A stretch of 64,000 bases of DNA from Novosphingobium sp049354825. GTDB taxonomy: Bacteria; Pseudomonadota; Alphaproteobacteria; Sphingomonadales; Sphingomonadaceae. The stretch is from the NCBI RefSeq assembly GCF_049354825.1, contig NZ_CP186480.1, positions 310,001 through 374,000 on the forward strand, given 5' to 3'. The notes under the pieces were generated by a model that worked only from the letters and a program-made list of their open reading frames with translations, made no database searches and was not told the DNA's origin. Below are positions 53,440-62,119 of this stretch, piece after piece. Each line of letters begins with the position of its first letter. Position 1 is the stretch's first letter. Made by a program: the position numbers and the translations under genes.

Positions 53440-55224
53440 ATGGCCGGCAGCAGCGATATGATCACACCCTTTCTCTCTGACGCGCTGGTGATCCTGGGCG
53501 CCGCGGGGATGGTGATCCCGGTCTTCGCGCGGTTCCGGATCACGCCGGTGATCGGCTTCATCCTTGTCGGCATCGCGGTCGGCCCGTTCGGGCTCGGCAG
53601 CCTGACTTTCGATCATCCGTGGCTGGCGTGGTTCACGATCAGCGATCCCAGCGGCCTCGATCCCTTTGCCGAGTTCGGGATCATCCTGCTGCTGTTCACG
53701 ATCGGGCTGGAGCTGTCGTTCAACCGCCTGTGGTCGATGCGAAAGGCCGTCTTCGGGCTCGGCTCGATTGAGCTGGGCGTGACCGCGGCGTTGGTGGCGG
53801 CGACTTTGGCGGTGTTGGGGCAGGGGCCGGGCGGATCGCTGGCGCTGGGGCTGGCGCTGGCGCTGTCGTCGACCGCGCTGGTGCTGCCGATCGCGGGCAC
53901 CGCCACGCCGGTGGGCCGTGCCGCGCTGGCGATGCTGCTGTTCGAGGATATCGCTCTGGTGCCGATCCTGTTCTTGCTCGACGCCATGGCGCCGACCGGG
54001 GGCGAGGCGGGCTCGGCGCTGCTCAAGACCCTGGGGCTGGGCGCGGCGGTGATCGCGGCGCTGCTGGTCGTCGGCCGCTTTGTGCTGCCGCGCCTGTTCG
54101 CGCAGGCCGCCCGCACCAAAAGCCCTGAGCTGTTCCTGGCCGCCAGCCTGCTGGTGGTGATCGTTGCCTCGCTGGCGACGGCGGGGGTCGGCCTGTCGCC
54201 GATCGTCGGCGCGCTGATCGCAGGGCTGCTCATCGCCGAGACCGAGTACCACGGCGAGGTCGAAGTCATCACCGCGCCGTTCAAGGGCCTGGCGCTGGGC
54301 GTTTTCCTGATCACCGTCGGGATGAGCGTGGACCTCGACGTGATCGCTGCCAACCTGGGCATGATACTGGGCGCGGCGGCGGCGGTGATCACGGTCAAGG
54401 CGCTGGTCACAGCCTTTGCGCTGCGCACCATGGGCGCCCGCAGCGGTACCGCGACCGAGGCCGGGATCCTGATGGCGAGCCCGTCCGAAACCACGCTGAT
54501 CGTGCTCGGCGCGGCTGCCAGCGCATCACTGATCCAGCCCGGCACCGCGCAGTTCTGGCAGATCGTCACCGCCCTGGGGCTGACCGTCACGCCGCTGCTG
54601 GCGTGGATCGGCAAGCGGCTGGGCCGCCAGGTCGACCGCAGCTTTGCCGCGCATGTGCCGCCGCACGATCCGGCCAGCGACGCACCGCGCGCGATCATCG
54701 TCGGGTTCGGCCGTGTCGGCCGGCTGGTGGCGGAAATGCTGGCGACGCACGGCAAGTCCTACGTCGGCATCGACAGCGATCCCGAGCTGGTCTCCGCCGC
54801 CCGCCACGAGGGCTACAGCGCCGAATTCGCCGATGCCGGTCACGGTGCGGCGCTGGCGCGGCTGGGGATCGAGCACGCCAGTTCCGTCATCATCACGATG
54901 GACGAACCGGTGGCGGCGCAGCGGCTGGTGCGCAAGCTGCGCGCCGCTTACCCCGACTTGTCGATCATCGCCCGCGCCCGCGATGCCCATCATGCCGCCC
55001 AGCTTTACCGCGCCGGCGCGACCCAGGCCGTGCCCGAGGCACTCGAGGCGTCGCTGCAACTGTCCGAGGCGGTGCTGGTGGAGCTGGGTGCCGCGATGGG
55101 CCCGGTTATCGCCTCGATCCACGAAAAGCGCGACGAATTCCGCGCCCAGATCATGGAAGAGGGCGAACTCGACTACAAGCCGGCGCTCAGGACCGCCGGC
55201 CTGCGTGAGCGCGCGCCGGTTTAG
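53440..55224 (+). CDS. Kef-type cation:proton antiporter with TrkA-N domain
   Basis: A 594-aa membrane protein. The N-terminal Na+/H+-exchanger domain (about 1-400, 12-13 helices) contains FGIILLLFTIGLELSFNRL, LALSSTALVLPIAG and ITVGMSVDLDVIAAN. The C-terminal Rossmann TrkA-N domain (about 425-560, IIVGFGRVGRLVAEMLATHG) senses nucleotides or redox. The family exports K+ or Na+ in exchange for H+. It is KefB-like, without an adjacent KefG/KefF ancillary gene. I start at 53440 (MAGSSDMITPF), with AAGG seven bases upstream. Its 3' end shares bases with the convergent cpdR. Confidence 0.92.
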   Translation: MAGSSDMITPFLSDALVILGAAGMVIPVFARFRITPVIGFILVGIAVGPFGLGSLTFDHPWLAWFTISDPSGLDPFAEFGIILLLFTIGLELSFNRLWSMRKAVFGLGSIELGVTAALVAATLAVLGQGPGGSLALGLALALSSTALVLPIAGTATPVGRAALAMLLFEDIALVPILFLLDAMAPTGGEAGSALLKTLGLGAAVIAALLVVGRFVLPRLFAQAARTKSPELFLAASLLVVIVASLATAGVGLSPIVGALIAGLLIAETEYHGEVEVITAPFKGLALGVFLITVGMSVDLDVIAANLGMILGAAAAVITVKALVTAFALRTMGARSGTATEAGILMASPSETTLIVLGAAASASLIQPGTAQFWQIVTALGLTVTPLLAWIGKRLGRQVDRSFAAHVPPHDPASDAPRAIIVGFGRVGRLVAEMLATHGKSYVGIDSDPELVSAARHEGYSAEFADAGHGAALARLGIEHASSVIITMDEPVAAQRLVRKLRAAYPDLSIIARARDAHHAAQLYRAGATQAVPEALEASLQLSEAVLVELGAAMGPVIASIHEKRDEFRAQIMEEGELDYKPALRTAGLRERAPV

Positions 55225-55598
55225 GCCGAAGCTTCTACCGTGCCGGCGAACAGGCGGTCGACCTCTGCCACCAGGTCGCGCAAGTGGAACGGCTTCGACA
55301 GCACTTTCGCCCCCGGAGCCGCCAGGTTGGCCTTGAGGGCGACGGCGGCGAAGCCGGTGATAAACATCACCTTGGTATCCGGGCTGATCTCGGCACAGCG
55401 CTGGGCCAGCTCGATGCCGTCCATCTCGGGCATGACGATGTCGGACAGCAGCAGGTCGAAGGCGCCGCCTTCCAACAGCGGCAGCGCCGCGGTGCCGCGA
55501 TCGACCGCGACCACCTGGTAGCCGGCGCTTTCAAGCGCGCGCGCGAGGTAGGTGCGCATCGCGTCCTCGTCCTCGGCCAGCAATATGCTCGTCATCAT
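55221..55598 (-). CDS. cpdR: Response regulator CpdR
   Basis: A 125-aa single receiver domain. Acidic pocket ILLAEDEDAM, phosphoacceptor Asp53 in LLLSDIVMPEMDG, and KPFHLRDLV at the end. The LLAEDED start and LSDI-x-MPEMDGI are typical of alphaproteobacterial CpdR, the CckA-ChpT-phosphorylated adaptor that recruits ClpXP substrates to the pole. The CckA gene is 13 kb away in the same window. The second of two consecutive ATGs (55595) is an alternative start. CpdR assignment is by family resemblance and by linkage to the N-formylglutamate amidohydrolase gene. Confidence 0.85.
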   Translation of the reverse strand: MMTSILLAEDEDAMRTYLARALESAGYQVVAVDRGTAALPLLEGGAFDLLLSDIVMPEMDGIELAQRCAEISPDTKVMFITGFAAVALKANLAAPGAKVLSKPFHLRDLVAEVDRLFAGTVEASA

Positions 55599-55720
55599 GC
55601 AGTTCCGGTAACAGCGGACACGTGGCGCGTACGATAGCGACTCAGCGGTTAACAAGTCGCGCTCGGCGATGCCGCCCCGCCGTTTTGACACGGCCGGCGC
55701 AGTCGTTCAGCGTTGTCGGC

Positions 55721-56701
55721 ATGGATCAAGGCGAGGGCGGCAGCAGCGATTCGGCCGGGCGGGGCAAGCCGGTCAGCGGGGGCTCGATCCCCGGCGGTGG
55801 CGGTACCCCTGCCTTCACGCTAACGCTCGGCGATCCATCGCCGCTGCCGGTCCTGCTCGCGGTGCCTCACGCCGGCCGCGCCTATCCCGGGACCCTTCTG
55901 GAACGGATGCGCAACCCCGGATTTGCCGCCCTGCGGCTGGAGGACCGCTTTGCCGACCTGCTGGCAGAGCGCGTTGCCCGCGAAACCGGCGCGGCGCTGC
56001 TGGTGGCGCACGCGCCGCGCGCGATGATCGACCTCAACCGCGCCGCCGATGATGTCGATTGGGAGATGTTCGGACGCGGCGAGCGGCACCTCGCGCAGGA
56101 AATCGGCAGTTACACGCCGGGACGGCGGGCGCGTACCGGGTTGGGCCTGATCCCGCGCCGCCTGCCGGGCCTGGGCGAACTGTGGAAGCGCCGCCACGAC
56201 CACGCCGAGCTCGATGCCCGCCTGGCCGAGATTCACGCGCCGTACCATGCCTGCGTCGATGCGGCGCTGGCCAGGCTGACCGATCGCTGGGGCGCAGCGC
56301 TGCTGATCGACCTGCATTCGATGCCGCCGCTGCCCGCGCGCAGCGGCGAACGTGCGCCGGAATTCGTTATCGGCGACCGGTTCGGGGCAACCTGCAACGG
56401 CGGCCTGATCGCCAGCGCCTTCGCCTATTTCAGCGAGATGCGCCGCGGTGCCGCGCACAACCGGCCATACGCGGGCGGCTACGTGCTCGAGACCCACGCC
56501 GCGCCGCGCGCGGGCCGGCACGCACTCCAGCTGGAGATCGACCGCGCCAGTTACCTCGATTCGCGGCTGGCCGAACCGGGGCCGGGGCTGGCGGCGATAG
56601 TTCACCTGCTGAGCGGGCTGGTGCGGCGGCTGGCGCAGGACGTGGCGGCGCTGGGCCGGGCCCGCGCGGGCCAGGCGACCTGGGCCGAAGCCGCCGAATA
56701 G
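55721..56701 (+). CDS. N-formylglutamate amidohydrolase family protein
   Basis: A 326-aa zinc hydrolase. The N-terminal Gly/Ser-rich stretch (residues about 4-30) is low-complexity. The core starts VLLAVPHAGRAYPG (first metal His), then ARAMIDLNRAADDVDWEM, LIDLHSMPPLP (second metal region) and GYVLETHAAPRAGRHALQLE. It fits the HutG-like/N-formylglutamate deformylase family of histidine degradation, but no other hut gene is near, so its substrate could be different. Start at ATG 55721. The predicted transcript start lies at the ATG, since TTGACA (55685) is upstream. Confidence 0.85.
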   Translation: MDQGEGGSSDSAGRGKPVSGGSIPGGGGTPAFTLTLGDPSPLPVLLAVPHAGRAYPGTLLERMRNPGFAALRLEDRFADLLAERVARETGAALLVAHAPRAMIDLNRAADDVDWEMFGRGERHLAQEIGSYTPGRRARTGLGLIPRRLPGLGELWKRRHDHAELDARLAEIHAPYHACVDAALARLTDRWGAALLIDLHSMPPLPARSGERAPEFVIGDRFGATCNGGLIASAFAYFSEMRRGAAHNRPYAGGYVLETHAAPRAGRHALQLEIDRASYLDSRLAEPGPGLAAIVHLLSGLVRRLAQDVAALGRARAGQATWAEAAE

Positions 56702-56705
56702 CCAT

Positions 56706-56808
56706 AAAAAACCACCTGGAGCTTTCGCGCCAGGTGGCCAAGGTTCAGGGAGGAGGTGCACGAAGTGCACCGACCTTGGCCGGACCATGAGGGCAGCCCG
56801 GCAAGGCG
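56706..56808 (-). ncRNA. Candidate small RNA with anti-Shine-Dalgarno segment and intrinsic terminator
   Basis: A minus-strand transcript of about 103 nt is predicted between convergent genes. It has a promoter (TTGTCA 56843-56838, CTACAT 56821-56816). Its second hairpin has arms GGTGCAC/GTGCACC (56771-56755) and a three-base loop. The single-stranded-looking CCTCCTCCCT (56757-56748) matches an anti-Shine-Dalgarno. A 9-nt perfect stem (56781-56773 with 56744-56736) encloses both. It ends in an intrinsic terminator (CCACCTGG/CCAGGTGG, 56737-56712, then TTTTTT). The 5' part can form a competing hairpin (CCTTGCCGG/CCGGCCAAGG, 56106-region 56806-56774), so the RNA may switch between two folds. 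No database match was run. Confidence 0.65.
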
Positions 56809-56815
56809 ATATCGA

Positions 56816-56843
56816 ATGTAGGCAGCACGGCGCGGGCTGACAA
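56816..56843 (-). promoter_or_regulatory. Promoter of the candidate small RNA
   Basis: TTGTCA (56843-56838) and CTACAT (56821-56816) are 22 nt apart on the minus strand, the same TTG-to-CTA distance used by the tRNA, riboswitch and sapC promoters of this window. Confidence 0.55.
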
Positions 56844-56887
56844 CCCCCGCCGTGTCACCAATTGCATCAGGGCGTTAGCCCTGCCTG

Positions 56888-57673
56888 TCAGGCGGTCTGA
56901 AGCGCCGGCGAAGGCACCGGGCCCTTGCCCATGGCCACCTGCATGCCGAAGATCTCGCGCGTCAGGTCGAGCGAGAACAGGTGCGCGTAGATCAGGCTGA
57001 GCATGCCGTTCTGGTTCCAGGTGCGCAGCTGGTCGCCGCGCACGGCAGCGAGCTTTTCCTGGTCGACCATCTTGAAGCCGCGATAGATGAACGGCTCGTC
57101 CGGCTTGTCGGGGCGCTGGATCGACAGTTCGCCGTCCATCAGCAAGCCGTGCTTGTTGAGCTCCTCGACGAAGGACTGCGTCTTCATCCCGGCTTCTTCG
57201 AAGGTGCGGCAGAACTCGAGTGCGTTCTGGCACGCCGCGCTCGGCTGGTCGCCGTCGAACAGCGCGTCGCCTTCCTCGAATTCACCGACCAGGTCGGAGG
57301 TCGGATCGAAGCACAACGACAGCTCGTCGCTGTCGGGCGTCAGCTTGGCCAGCATCCACGGGTAGCGGCGGACATAGGCCGGGACATAGACCGCGGCATT
57401 CAGCTTGCCTTCGTCGTCGGTGAAGACGTTGACGCCTTCATTAAGGCCGAACAGCGCAAGCGGCACGGGGTTTTCCTCGGCCGAAAAGATGATCGGCGTG
57501 AACCTCTGCGCGCTGGGGAATTCCTCGGCGGTCAGGGGGATGGCGTGGACATTGGCGAACCAGCCCGCCTTGTCGGTCGAGCGCGCCCGGTAATTGGCGT
57601 GATCGCGCGAATTGAGCGGCATCAGGTCGTTGTAGAACAGCGGCAGGTTCGGGGCTGGCGGCGCACTGGCCAT
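56888..57673 (-). CDS. SapC family protein
   Basis: A 261-aa SapC-family protein, named for a Campylobacter S-layer gene product but widespread in sphingomonads and Caulobacter. The start is NLPLFYNDLMPLNSRDHANY, and the family block HAIPLTAEEFPSAQRFTPII follows, with GEFEEGDALFDGDQPS and IYAHLFSLDLTREIF later. It has no signal peptide. Molecular role unclear. Its own promoter overlaps the preceding gene's stop codon. The ATG at 57673 has GGAGAGA upstream. The candidate small RNA lies directly downstream on the same strand. Confidence 0.9.
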   Translation of the reverse strand: MASAPPAPNLPLFYNDLMPLNSRDHANYRARSTDKAGWFANVHAIPLTAEEFPSAQRFTPIIFSAEENPVPLALFGLNEGVNVFTDDEGKLNAAVYVPAYVRRYPWMLAKLTPDSDELSLCFDPTSDLVGEFEEGDALFDGDQPSAACQNALEFCRTFEEAGMKTQSFVEELNKHGLLMDGELSIQRPDKPDEPFIYRGFKMVDQEKLAAVRGDQLRTWNQNGMLSLIYAHLFSLDLTREIFGMQVAMGKGPVPSPALQTA

Positions 57674-57736
57674 GAAAATCTCTCCGGCGGGGAATTGTCA
57701 GGAGCGCGGCAGCGAAGGCGCCCGCGCGGAGGCGCG

Positions 57737-57764
57737 CTTTAGGCGCTGGCTGGCCCGTGCGCAA
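57737..57764 (-). promoter_or_regulatory. Promoter of sapC
   Basis: On the minus strand TTGCGC (57764-57759) and CTAAAG (57742-57737) are 22 nt apart. The -10 overlaps the stop codon of the preceding dehydrogenase gene. Confidence 0.55.
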
Positions 57765-59196
57765 GCACGCTGCGATCCTCTACCAGCTTGCCGGGGTTCA
57801 TGATCCCCAGCGGATCGAGCGCGGCCTTGACCTTGCCCAGGATCGCCAGCGCCACCGGGTCGCCGAGCCGGGCCAGCTCGTCGCGCTTCATCTGGCCGAT
57901 GCCATGCTCGGCCGATATCGACCCACCCCACCGCGTGACAAGGTCGTGGACACGGCGGCTGATCGCCTTGCCCTCGCCGGCCTGCCATTCCGCCGCGGCG
58001 GCGCCTGCCGGGGCGAGGACGTGGTAATGGATGTTGCCGTCGCCCAGATGCCCGAACGCCGCCACCGATGTCCCGGGAAATTCGCCCTCAATCAGCGGGG
58101 CCGTGGCGGTGATGAAGTCCGCCATCCGATTTACCGGGACCGAGATGTCGTGCTGCATCGCCGGGCCCTTGGCGCGCTCGGCCGGGGCAACTTCGTCGCG
58201 CAGGCGCCAGAACGCGTCGGCCTGCGCCTCGTTGGCGGCCAGCACCGCGTCGGCGGCGACGCCGTCCGAGATGGCGGCGGCCAGCAGGTCTTCGATCACG
58301 CCGCGGGGCGATGGCTGCCCGCGCTCCGACACCGCTTCGACCAGGGCGTGCCAGGCATGGTGCTGCGCCAGCGGCGCACGCGCGCCGGGCACGTGCGCCA
58401 GCACCGCGTCGAGGCACGACTGCGGCATGATCTCGAACCCTTCGAGCGCGCGGCCCAGCGCCGCCTCGGCACGGACCAGCAGCGCGCGCGCGGCTTCGAC
58501 CGATGGCAGGCCGACCCAGGCGGCAGTCCGTTCGCCGATGGCGGGAACCAGCCGTAGCGTGGCGGCGGTGACCACGCCCAGCGTGCCCTCGGCGCCGATG
58601 AACAGTTGCTTCAGGTCGAAGCCGCGGTTGTCCTTCTTCAGCGGCGTCAGCGCGGAATAGACCGAGCCGTCGGGCAGCACCGCCTCGATCCCCGCGACTT
58701 GCGCGCGCATGGTGCCGTGGCGCAGCACCTGTGTGCCGCCGGCGTTGGTCGAAATCAGCCCGCCGACAGTGGCCGATCCCTTGCCCCCCAACGTCAGCGC
58801 AAAGCGCAGACCCGCCGCGTCCGCCGCCTCGTGCAGAGTCTGCAGGATCACCCCGGCGCCGCAGGTAACCTCGCCCGCGTCGGTGTCTACCGGGCCGATC
58901 GCGTCCAGCCGCCGCAATGACAGGACGATCGCGTTACCGCTGGCGTCGGGCGTGGCGCCGCCGGACATGCCGCTGTTGCCGCCCTGGGGTACGATGGCGA
59001 CGCGGTGTTCGGCGCAGAGGCGGACCAGGCCGGCAACCTCGCAGGTCGATGCCGGCGCGGCCAGCGCCAGCGCGCGGCCGGTGTAGCGGCCGCGCCAGTC
59101 GGTCAGCCACGGGGTCACCAGGTCGGGGTCCTGCAGCAGTCCGCGCGGCCCCAGCAGCGCGCCGGCCGCGGCCAGGAAAGCGGCGTGATCGTCCAT
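57739..59196 (-). CDS. FAD-linked oxidase (D-2-hydroxyacid dehydrogenase / GlcD-like)
   Basis: A 485-aa flavoprotein of the PCMH-type FAD-binding family with C-terminal FAD-oxidase domain. The FAD-binding PP loop is IVPQGGNSGMSGGATPD, followed by GLISTNAGGTQVLRHGTMRA and LFIGAEGTLGVVTAATLRL. The C-terminal half contains the metal or substrate His motif FGHLGDGNIHYHVL and EHGIGQMKRDEL. Members oxidise D-lactate, D-2-hydroxyglutarate or glycolate. D-2-hydroxyglutarate is a reasonable guess (485 aa, GHLGDGNIH), but the substrate is not proven. The start is set by AGGAGG five to ten bases upstream of 59196. Confidence 0.88.
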   Translation of the reverse strand: MDDHAAFLAAAGALLGPRGLLQDPDLVTPWLTDWRGRYTGRALALAAPASTCEVAGLVRLCAEHRVAIVPQGGNSGMSGGATPDASGNAIVLSLRRLDAIGPVDTDAGEVTCGAGVILQTLHEAADAAGLRFALTLGGKGSATVGGLISTNAGGTQVLRHGTMRAQVAGIEAVLPDGSVYSALTPLKKDNRGFDLKQLFIGAEGTLGVVTAATLRLVPAIGERTAAWVGLPSVEAARALLVRAEAALGRALEGFEIMPQSCLDAVLAHVPGARAPLAQHHAWHALVEAVSERGQPSPRGVIEDLLAAAISDGVAADAVLAANEAQADAFWRLRDEVAPAERAKGPAMQHDISVPVNRMADFITATAPLIEGEFPGTSVAAFGHLGDGNIHYHVLAPAGAAAAEWQAGEGKAISRRVHDLVTRWGGSISAEHGIGQMKRDELARLGDPVALAILGKVKAALDPLGIMNPGKLVEDRSVLAHGPASA

Positions 59197-59338
59197 CGGT
59201 CTGTCCTCCTGCGGGGGCGGCTTGCATCGCGCTTGCAACGGGTTAAGCCGATATTCAAGCGGCGGGCCTATCCCGCCATGGACCCGGCGATCGTGCCGGA
59301 CAACTGCCGTCCATTGCCGCAAGGGCCCGAACCGCTTC

Positions 59339-59914
59339 GTGAATCCGCTTCTCCTGATCCTGGCACCGATCGCGGTCATGCTGCCCGGCCTGGCCGGCAT
59401 CGAGGCTGCGCAGCGCATCGCGCCGTCGCACGGGTTCGAAGTGCCCACGCGGGTCACCCCGCCGCCCGCGGTTCCGACCTCGCTGGAACCCGTGGCCCCC
59501 CCCGGCACCGACATCGCCGCCGAGGCCGAAGCGCCCGTCCGGCAGGTCAGCATCGAGCAGCGCATCACCATCCGGGTCAGCCCGCGCGGGATCGCGCCGG
59601 CGGCGATGGTGGCGTTGCCGCCGGCACCCGATGCGCCCCGCATCGTCGAGAAGAAAATGGGCAAGTGCGTGCCGGTCGCCTCGATCGCCGGGGTCCAGAC
59701 CGCGGGCAACAAGCTGGTGCTGTACTTGCGCGACAACCGCGTCGTCTCGGCGACGCTGGAAAAGGCCTGCCGCGCCGCGGATTTCTATTCGGGGTTCTAT
59801 CTCGCGCGCAACGAAGACGGCAAACTCTGCGCCGGGCGCGACCAGTTGCTGTCGCGTTCGGGCGCCAACTGCCAGCTCAGCGGGCTTCGCCAGATCGTCG
59901 TCAAGGACGACTGA
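59339..59914 (+). CDS. Hypothetical secreted or anchored protein
   Basis: A protein of about 191 aa with unknown function. I start at GTG 59339 (VNPLLLILAPIAVMLPGLAG), where a hydrophobic signal or anchor segment begins. The ribosome-binding site is weak, so the start is uncertain. A Pro/Ala-rich linker (about residues 35-100) leads to a small C-terminal domain with four cysteines (MGKCVPV, EKACRAA, GKLCAGR, ANCQLSG), probably two disulfides, ending in LSGLRQIVVKDD. The Cys-rich end looks conserved-domain-like, but I do not recognise it. Confidence 0.7.
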   Translation: MNPLLLILAPIAVMLPGLAGIEAAQRIAPSHGFEVPTRVTPPPAVPTSLEPVAPPGTDIAAEAEAPVRQVSIEQRITIRVSPRGIAPAAMVALPPAPDAPRIVEKKMGKCVPVASIAGVQTAGNKLVLYLRDNRVVSATLEKACRAADFYSGFYLARNEDGKLCAGRDQLLSRSGANCQLSGLRQIVVKDD

Positions 59915-59926
59915 AGCCACGTTTTC

Positions 59927-59955
59927 TTGACTTTCGCAGGTCCTTGCGCCTAGGG
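59927..59955 (+). promoter_or_regulatory. Promoter of the DEAD-box helicase gene
   Basis: TTGACT at 59927 and CTAGGG at 59950-59955 are 23 nt apart, a strong match. The predicted start (about 59963) gives a leader of about 65 nt that could carry regulation. Confidence 0.6.
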
Positions 59956-60027
59956 CGCGGCTGCGTAGCGCGTCGCCTGCTGCCGGGCGCGAATCGCTTT
60001 CCTCCTGTTCCGGAACACCACTTCTTG

Positions 60028-61461
60028 ATGACCAAGTTTGCCGATCTCGGCCTGTCGGACGAATTGCTCGCCGCGGTAAGCGCCAAGGGCTACGACACGC
60101 CGACACCGATCCAGGCACAGGCGATCCCCAGCGTCCTGATGATGCGTGACATCATCGGCATCGCCCAGACCGGCACCGGCAAGACCGCCAGCTTCGTGCT
60201 GCCGATGATCGACATCCTCTCGCACGGACGGCGTCGCGCGCTGATGCCGCGCAGCCTTATCCTGGAACCCACGCGCGAACTGGCCGCCCAGGTGGCGGAC
60301 GAATTCAAGCAGTACGGGGTCAACCACGACCTCAAGATGGCGCTGCTGATCGGCGGCGTGCAGATGGGCGACCAGATCAAGGCGCTGCAGGAAGGCGTCG
60401 ACGTGCTCATCGCCACGCCGGGCCGCCTGATGGACCTGATGGAGCGCGGCAAGATCCTGATGACCGGCTGCAACATGCTGGTGATCGATGAGGCGGACCG
60501 CATGCTCGACATGGGCTTCATCCCCGATATCGAGACGATCTGTTCCAAGCTTCCCGCCGCGCGGCAGACGCTGCTGTTCTCGGCCACGATGCCGCCGCCG
60601 ATCAAGAAGCTGGCGGACAAGTTCCTGTCCAACCCCAAGTCGATCGAAGTGGCGCGCCCGGCCTCGGCCAACACCAACATCGCCCAGTTCAAGGTGGCGG
60701 TGACCAGTCGCGGCAAGCGCGAGACGCTGCGCAGCCTGCTGCGCAGCGAGGACGTGCACACCGCGATCGTCTTCGCCAACCGCAAGACCACGGTGCGCGA
60801 ACTGGCCAAGAGCCTGAAGCAAAGCGGCTTCAACGCCGGCGAGATTCACGGCGACATGGACCAGAATGCCCGCAATGCCGAACTGGCGCGCTTCAAGGAC
60901 GGCACGATCAACATCCTGGTCGCCTCCGACGTCGCCGCGCGCGGGCTCGACGTGAAGGGTGTCAGCCACGTCTTCAATTACGACACGCCGTGGCATCCTG
61001 ACGATTACGTCCACCGCATCGGTCGCACCGGGCGCGCCGGCGCCAAGGGACGCGCATTCACGTTCGTGGCGCCCGAGGATGCCGAGGCGATCGCAAATGT
61101 CGAAAAGTTGACCGGCGGCAAGGTGCCAGTGTGGAACGAGGGCGCCGACACCGATCACGCTCCGGGCGAGGCGGCCCCTGCCGAAAAGCCCGCGCGCCGC
61201 GAACGCGCGCCGCGCAAGTCTGGCGGATCCGCTTCCGCCGCTGAACCGGTGGCGGCCGCCGAACCGGCTCCCGCTCCCCGGCCCGCGCGCGCTCCGCGTG
61301 CGGAGCGGCCCGCCCGTCAGGCCGAGCAAGCGGCCCGGCGCCGCGAAGAAGCAGACGAGCGGCGCACGCCGGCTCCGCGCCGCCGCGAGGCCGAGCCGAG
61401 CGGCGACGAAGGGGCGTGGAACGGGCCCATCCCGGGCTTCCTCGGAACCTCGGCGCTTTAA
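60028..61461 (+). CDS. rhlE: DEAD-box ATP-dependent RNA helicase (RhlE-type)
   Basis: A 477-aa RNA helicase. The motifs run in order: Q motif (FADLGLSDELLAAV, PTPIQAQAIP), Walker A AQTGTGKTASF, EPTRELAAQ, TPGRLMDLM, DEAD (VIDEADRMLDMGF), SAT (LLFSATMPPP), then VFANRKTTV, DVAARGLDVKGV and HRIGRTGRAG. The core is typical of RhlE. The C-terminal tail (about residues 380-477) is Pro/Ala/Arg/Glu-rich and low complexity, as in many alphaproteobacterial relatives. The ribosome-binding site is weak. The start is ATG 60028 (MTKFADLGLSD). Confidence 0.93.
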   Translation: MTKFADLGLSDELLAAVSAKGYDTPTPIQAQAIPSVLMMRDIIGIAQTGTGKTASFVLPMIDILSHGRRRALMPRSLILEPTRELAAQVADEFKQYGVNHDLKMALLIGGVQMGDQIKALQEGVDVLIATPGRLMDLMERGKILMTGCNMLVIDEADRMLDMGFIPDIETICSKLPAARQTLLFSATMPPPIKKLADKFLSNPKSIEVARPASANTNIAQFKVAVTSRGKRETLRSLLRSEDVHTAIVFANRKTTVRELAKSLKQSGFNAGEIHGDMDQNARNAELARFKDGTINILVASDVAARGLDVKGVSHVFNYDTPWHPDDYVHRIGRTGRAGAKGRAFTFVAPEDAEAIANVEKLTGGKVPVWNEGADTDHAPGEAAPAEKPARRERAPRKSGGSASAAEPVAAAEPAPAPRPARAPRAERPARQAEQAARRREEADERRTPAPRRREAEPSGDEGAWNGPIPGFLGTSAL

Positions 61462-61554
61462 CCCGCGCGCTTCGGCGCCACGGCGACGTGCCCGGCTACC
61501 TTATCTTCCACCCCGACCGGCGCGAGCGAATGGCACGTTTGTGAGCGCGGGTCG

Positions 61555-62055
61555 TCAGCCGGTGGCGCCCTGCTGCTTGAAGAAGGCATCCATTTCAGAA
61601 GCCATCGAATTCCACCAGTCCAGGACGTCGGCGAAATTGGCCTGGTTCATGCCGCCGATCGTCGCCACGTCCATCGCCGCGCGAAGCCGGCCGTCGGAGA
61701 GGACCGACATCTGCACGAAGCGCTTGCTGCCGTTCCAGGTGTTCGCCAGCGAGGCGGTGTTGCTGGGGTCCTTCTTGAACATGATCTCGAACCGCAGCGA
61801 ATCGCAGGCCGTGTGGTTTTCGCAGCCATAGAAAAAGACATCGTAGTCGTAGCCGTTGTTGGCGCTTAGCGATGGGTCGCCCTGGCCGTCGGTGCCCGCC
61901 GTCACCTTTACGCCCGCACGTTCCAGGGCGGCTTTCACGGTGGCCGGGTTGCTGGCGCAGACCATCCCGGCCGCACACGGCGCCGTGTCTGCGGCGAAGG
62001 CCGCGGACGGCAGGAACGCTGTGCCAAGAGCGGCGGCGGCGACATATCGGATCAT
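61555..62055 (-). CDS. Secreted YbjN-domain protein
   Basis: A 166-aa protein with a signal peptide (MIRYVAAAALGTAFLPSAAF, cleaved after AFA). The mature part has ALERAGVKVTAGTDGQGDPS, the block DVFFYGCENHTACDSLRFEI with two Cys, and MNQANFADVLDWWNSM near the end. This layout is the YbjN-type domain seen in sphingomonad secreted proteins; YbjN relatives regulate motility or stress in other bacteria, but this one is exported and its role is unknown. It converges on the helicase gene (93 nt apart). Confidence 0.8.
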   Translation of the reverse strand: MIRYVAAAALGTAFLPSAAFAADTAPCAAGMVCASNPATVKAALERAGVKVTAGTDGQGDPSLSANNGYDYDVFFYGCENHTACDSLRFEIMFKKDPSNTASLANTWNGSKRFVQMSVLSDGRLRAAMDVATIGGMNQANFADVLDWWNSMASEMDAFFKQQGATG

Positions 62056-62119
62056 GGTGCTTCCCCCCGGTTGCAGGACCGGCAGGCTGGCCCAAGCCAC
62101 GCGCCGGTTCAAGCCCCTG

